A DNA stretch of 64,000 nt, taken from Herpomyces periplanetae. Taxonomy: Eukaryota > Ascomycota > Laboulbeniomycetes > Herpomycetales > Herpomycetaceae. The position numbers and the translations under genes are program-made. The stretch covers positions 62,001-126,000 of the forward strand of contig WMKJ01000013.1 in NCBI GenBank assembly GCA_009733715.1. The letters run 5' to 3'. Shown here in pieces: positions 60,901-64,000 of the stretch (positions are counted from its first letter, which is position 1; each line of letters begins with the position of its first letter). The notes below the pieces were generated by a model, which searched no databases, was not told the DNA's origin, and saw only the letters and a list, made by a program, of their open reading frames with translations.

Positions 60901-62850
60901 TTGGAGGTGGAGCGAACAATGGATTGAATTTGAATATCGTTATTCCTCGCTCCAAAAAATTTGTGTTACCAATGCGCGTTGAACGAAGGCGTCACGAACG
61001 GTATTTAGCCATGATAGACGCGATGCGAAAGCTAGCGAAAAAACGTGAAGCCGCGACTCAGAAACAAGAATGTAAGTTGAAAATTTTCTTCGTGCTGGGA
61101 ACCTTTTTTTGGCGTTGCTTCGATTAGTGGATGGTTGGATAACGGGTTATGGGATTTTGCTATAACAGTACATAAAGCGGCAGTTCTTAAACGGGTTGGA
61201 GAGTCTTATCGACCGAGGAATCATGGAACTTATACACCCCAGGAGTTGAGTAGAATTAAGTGGGAGCGCGAGATCAAAGCTGCCGAGAAAATTTCCCAGC
61301 AGTCAACTCGAACCAACTCTCGTATGCCATTAAACGTGTCTTCAACAGCAACAAGTCCATCGATATCGTTAACAGCTGGAACTGCTCCGGCCCCCGTTTT
61401 GGCGTCGTCTACAAGTCTGACAATGTCTACACCTACTCCAACAACAATACCTCATTTATCCACCCCAATTACGACAGCGGTGTCTTCCACTACTTTGCCG
61501 GTCTCAACGGCTAGTTTGACGTCTAATCCAACAACAGACTTGAATGCGCCATTTCAGCCAAGCTCAGCATCACCGGCTTCTGTTCCAGCTTCAACATCTT
61601 TACCCGTAGCTGCGAACTTACCGATTCATCCTCCTGGTCGAGTGGATATCTCGGGAAATTCTCCATCAATCCATTCACCAGTAATTAACCTTAATTCCAC
61701 GATGCCACCTCCACAATCTTCATCGATTATTATTTCTAATGACCAAACTAACCAGAAAAGTCTTTCAAATGTTACCATTCTTCAAAATGATCACGTTCAT
61801 GTTGCTGATACAGGCCGAGTCATTCACTCACAACAAAATATTTCATCATCAACAATTCCCACTTCAACGACAACAATTGGCTCTAACTTTACACGACATC
61901 CGCCATCAGTTTGTTCTTCCCTTGGTACAACAGCCGTGCGGGTTGCCCAAAGACAGCAGCAACATCAAAGACCTTTACAGCAGCCACAGCAATTGGCTAC
62001 TCATCAGCAGCGCTGTCCAATTCGTTCGACGAACTTCGTCCTGCCTGGTGATCTAGCGACGGCGCACTTATCTCCCGGACCCCCTGGTCAAACGACGTTG
62101 GTTAACGCATCTACTAAATTCAACTCTACTTTGCCCCCTACACCCACTTCTACAACAATATCAATGGCATCACAGGTCCCTAACTCATCTTCAAGTGAAC
62201 CTGCTCATCAACATTTAAACCAAAAAACTCAACATGCTAATGCCTTAAGCATGCATCTTATATCACATCTCATGACCCATATTCTTACACTTAATCCTCA
62301 ATTAACACCTGAACAAGCTCACCAACTGGCGCGAGATCGCTTTCTCGCAGCAGCAGCAGCAGCTCAACCACATAATCAATCATTACAACAAAACCAACAG
62401 CAGCATACACAACACAACCATCCAGTTTTAACTTCATTACCCACTGCTACAGACTTTTCTCGAACTCACTTAACACCTTTACTCCCATTCCCCGTTTCAG
62501 CTAATGCTGTTCCTTTACTCAGAACTCCTCAACCCCAGTCTCAGTCACTAACTCCTCAGATTCAATCTCAGTCACAATCGCAACCGCAACTTCAAACTCA
62601 GCTTCAACCACAACAGATAACTTCCACTATAACAATACCCTCTCCTACTCCGTCGTGCACACCATCTCCATTCTCTACGTCACATTCGATTGACGCTACT
62701 CCTATCACCATGTCTGTATTAGCTACACCGTCCATTAACCAAGGTCCATCATCGCAAACTAGTTTTCAACGTTCCGCAACCACTTCGACTTCCATTGAAA
62801 CCACAGAAAATTCCATTCACATTAATCCACCTCCACTTAGACCTTCATGA
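57964..62850 (+). CDS. EAF1: EAF1/VID21, scaffold of the NuA4 histone acetyltransferase, four exons
   Basis: Platform subunit assembling NuA4 on chromatin. Exons 57964-58022, 58084-58224, 58277-61071 and 61169-62850 all keep frame: about 1,558 residues. The N-terminus MSLLNTVREVVWSAKKADER continues RKSAELHRNLLRALFAV, matching the short N-terminal helix of this family. A Ser/Pro-rich region follows. HSA domain at about 620-665 (HLDHFLEESKWMWTDFREER, KWKISAARLLAQSC), which binds actin-related proteins. SANT/Myb domain at about 835-895 (SLWLMEEDQKLRALVLKYCY, NWSLVSCELSMRSSF, RSPWECFERWIQLEGL). The C-terminus has PQELSRIKWEREIKAAEKIS then about 450 residues rich in Ser, Thr, Pro and Gln, including AHQLARDRFLAAAAAAQPHN. 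The two small 5' exons are my reconstruction from splice sites and frame. Confidence 0.92.
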
Positions 62851-63012
62851 ATCTTCCATCAAAGGCGTACGCAGACTGATTCCAATTGATTTACCGCTGA
62901 AACTTACCTCTGCTAACCTGTTAGGGTTTCTCTACTATAGACACCGTATAGGTATACATCATTTCATTATATAAATACTTCAATGAACCACTTTTTACAG
63001 GCTTTAAACGGG

Positions 63013-64000
63013 TTACCACACCCAACGTTTCGATGATCTTGCTTTCGTCAGGTCAGACTTTATGCGTAACGTTAAAGTATTATTCGTCCAAGCTTGTGTA
63101 CTGGGCATCGTTTGTGCACTCTGCCCCCCATTGAACTTATTAATTTTACTAGAGGATTCTTCCATTGTGAATTCTGGTTCTGCACGCTGCCCTTTATAGC
63201 TTAATATATTATCATTGCGCAAAAGGTATAATGGCACAGCAGGAACCCACATCGCTTTGGATTTTCGGGCTACTACATGTCGATGTGGCTCTTCGTCTTG
63301 TGCAAAGGAAAAAATTTTGAAATCATTGCACAGCAGGTGAATAAATTTCCGTTGAACCCTAGGCATTGGCTTAAAATAATACCATTTTCCGTCGCTGATC
63401 GCGAACGTACGAACTTCATCTTCATGTAACTTAAGCCAATTCTTCCGAGGCTTTAACTCCTCATTATTTTCAAAAATCCTCTGTTTATCATAAAATCTAA
63501 TTGTATCCCTTGAATATACAATTGATTCATCATCGGAACTTTTTGGTAAATTGATCTCCGAGAATTTTTGGGCATTCAACGTCAACGCAGTACTTTTTTT
63601 CTTCCCAAATAGCCGGCACATTCTACAATCTACCAGTAATGGGACAACCTCTTCGTCATATTCCTGGTATTTGCTGCAACGAACTTGATCCTTGATGTCA
63701 CCACAAGGACAAGTCATTGTTACGCTTTCATCACACTGATCAATTACACAAGGTGACAAGCCATGGCATGGCGATTTGTGCCTATGTCCACAATTGAGCG
63801 TTCTGTTACATGACTGATTGCACACCATAATATCCAGTTTCGTGTTATATGTCGAACTTTCGCAATCTCCCTCCTTATGACACACTTTTTGACAAAAGTG
63901 TGCCTCACATTGCAACTGTTTTCCACACACTTTTCCGCAATTTATTACTTCCTTCCAGCACGGCTGATTTGCGAACTTGGAGTTCCCGCACTGACATAAC
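63013..64000 (-). CDS. FAP1: NFX1/FAP1-type zinc-finger protein, C-terminal part (starts beyond right edge)
   Basis: NFX1-family proteins carry repeated Cys/His fingers and act in transcription or RNA control; yeast FAP1 binds FKBP12. The frame is open from the window edge to the stop at 63013 (329 codons). Two NFX1-type fingers are visible: CGKVCGKQLQCEAHFCQKVC-HKEGDC and CNQSCNRTLNCGHRHKSPCH-GLSPC, followed by CPCGDIKDQVRC. Near the C-terminus is an R3H domain (KPMPRVQRKFIHLLCNDFKI then DEEPHRHVVARK), a single-strand nucleic-acid binding module present in this family. The order fingers-then-R3H matches FAP1/NFX1. Further fingers and the start must lie right of base 64000. It converges with EAF1, 162 bp apart. 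Confidence 0.9.
   Translation of the reverse strand, partial: LCQCGNSKFANQPCWKEVINCGKVCGKQLQCEAHFCQKVCHKEGDCESSTYNTKLDIMVCNQSCNRTLNCGHRHKSPCHGLSPCVIDQCDESVTMTCPCGDIKDQVRCSKYQEYDEEVVPLLVDCRMCRLFGKKKSTALTLNAQKFSEINLPKSSDDESIVYSRDTIRFYDKQRIFENNEELKPRKNWLKLHEDEVRTFAISDGKWYYFKPMPRVQRKFIHLLCNDFKIFSFAQDEEPHRHVVARKSKAMWVPAVPLYLLRNDNILSYKGQRAEPEFTMEESSSKINKFNGGQSAQTMPSTQAWTNNTLTLRIKSDLTKARSSKRWVW

Overview
This window is nuclear DNA from a fungus, most likely an ascomycete. It carries fungal-type versions of SET1, KipA/Kip2-like kinesin-7, condensin Cnd2, Eaf1/Vid21, BIG1, GFA1 and mS41. Introns are short (mostly 50-200 nt, GTAAGT/GTATGT donors), intergenic spacers are 0.3-5.5 kb, and coding is standard. 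The intron-rich housekeeping genes fit an early-diverging ascomycete, possibly Taphrinomycotina, better than a budding yeast. That placement is inference. I see no transposon, retroelement, viral remnant, CRISPR array or rRNA gene.

Layout. 1-15.8 kb: SET1 (minus, running off the left edge), proteasome alpha7 PRE10 (minus), an orphan Ser-rich protein (plus), ribosomal protein RPL11/uL5 (plus), proteasome beta3 PUP3 (minus), a SERCA-type Ca2+-ATPase (minus) and a GC-rich stretch with unassigned minus-strand ORFs. 15.8-20.2 kb: BIG1-like V-ATPase assembly factor and condensin kleisin CND2 (both minus). 22.9-26.1 kb: GFA1 (plus) and an intron-containing tRNA (minus). 26.5-30.4 kb: accessory-looking region with a small candidate gene and two orphans. 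31.0-39.0 kb: TRM112 (minus), an amino-acid permease (plus), mitoribosomal mS41 (minus) and a CDK7/Kin28-type TFIIH kinase (plus). 39.3-47.2 kb: kinesin-7 and a secreted type-B carboxylesterase (both minus). 47.2-52.7 kb: about 5.5 kb with no recognisable gene. 52.7-64.0 kb: a MIT-domain protein (minus), NuA4 scaffold EAF1/VID21 (plus) and the C-terminal part of an NFX1/FAP1 zinc-finger protein (minus, running off the right edge).

The genes are an ordinary euchromatic mix: chromatin and transcription (SET1, EAF1, CDK7, FAP1), protein turnover and translation (PRE10, PUP3, RPL11, mS41, TRM112), ion and V-ATPase biology, cell wall precursor synthesis (GFA1), chromosome and cytoskeleton. They do not form an operon-like pathway.

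The most notable signals are architectural. Three genes (PRE10, RPL11, PUP3) have a first coding exon that is only the ATG, and GFA1 has a 5-nt one. CACGTG E-boxes recur upstream of genes, including an exact 11-bp-spaced triplet by SET1. There are two degenerate hexamer-phased tracts, large low-complexity insertions in the TFIIH kinase and the esterase, and an apparent 1-nt frame break in the Ca2+-ATPase. I found no clearly new multi-gene system. Exon boundaries were read by eye from frame, splice consensus and remembered family sequence.
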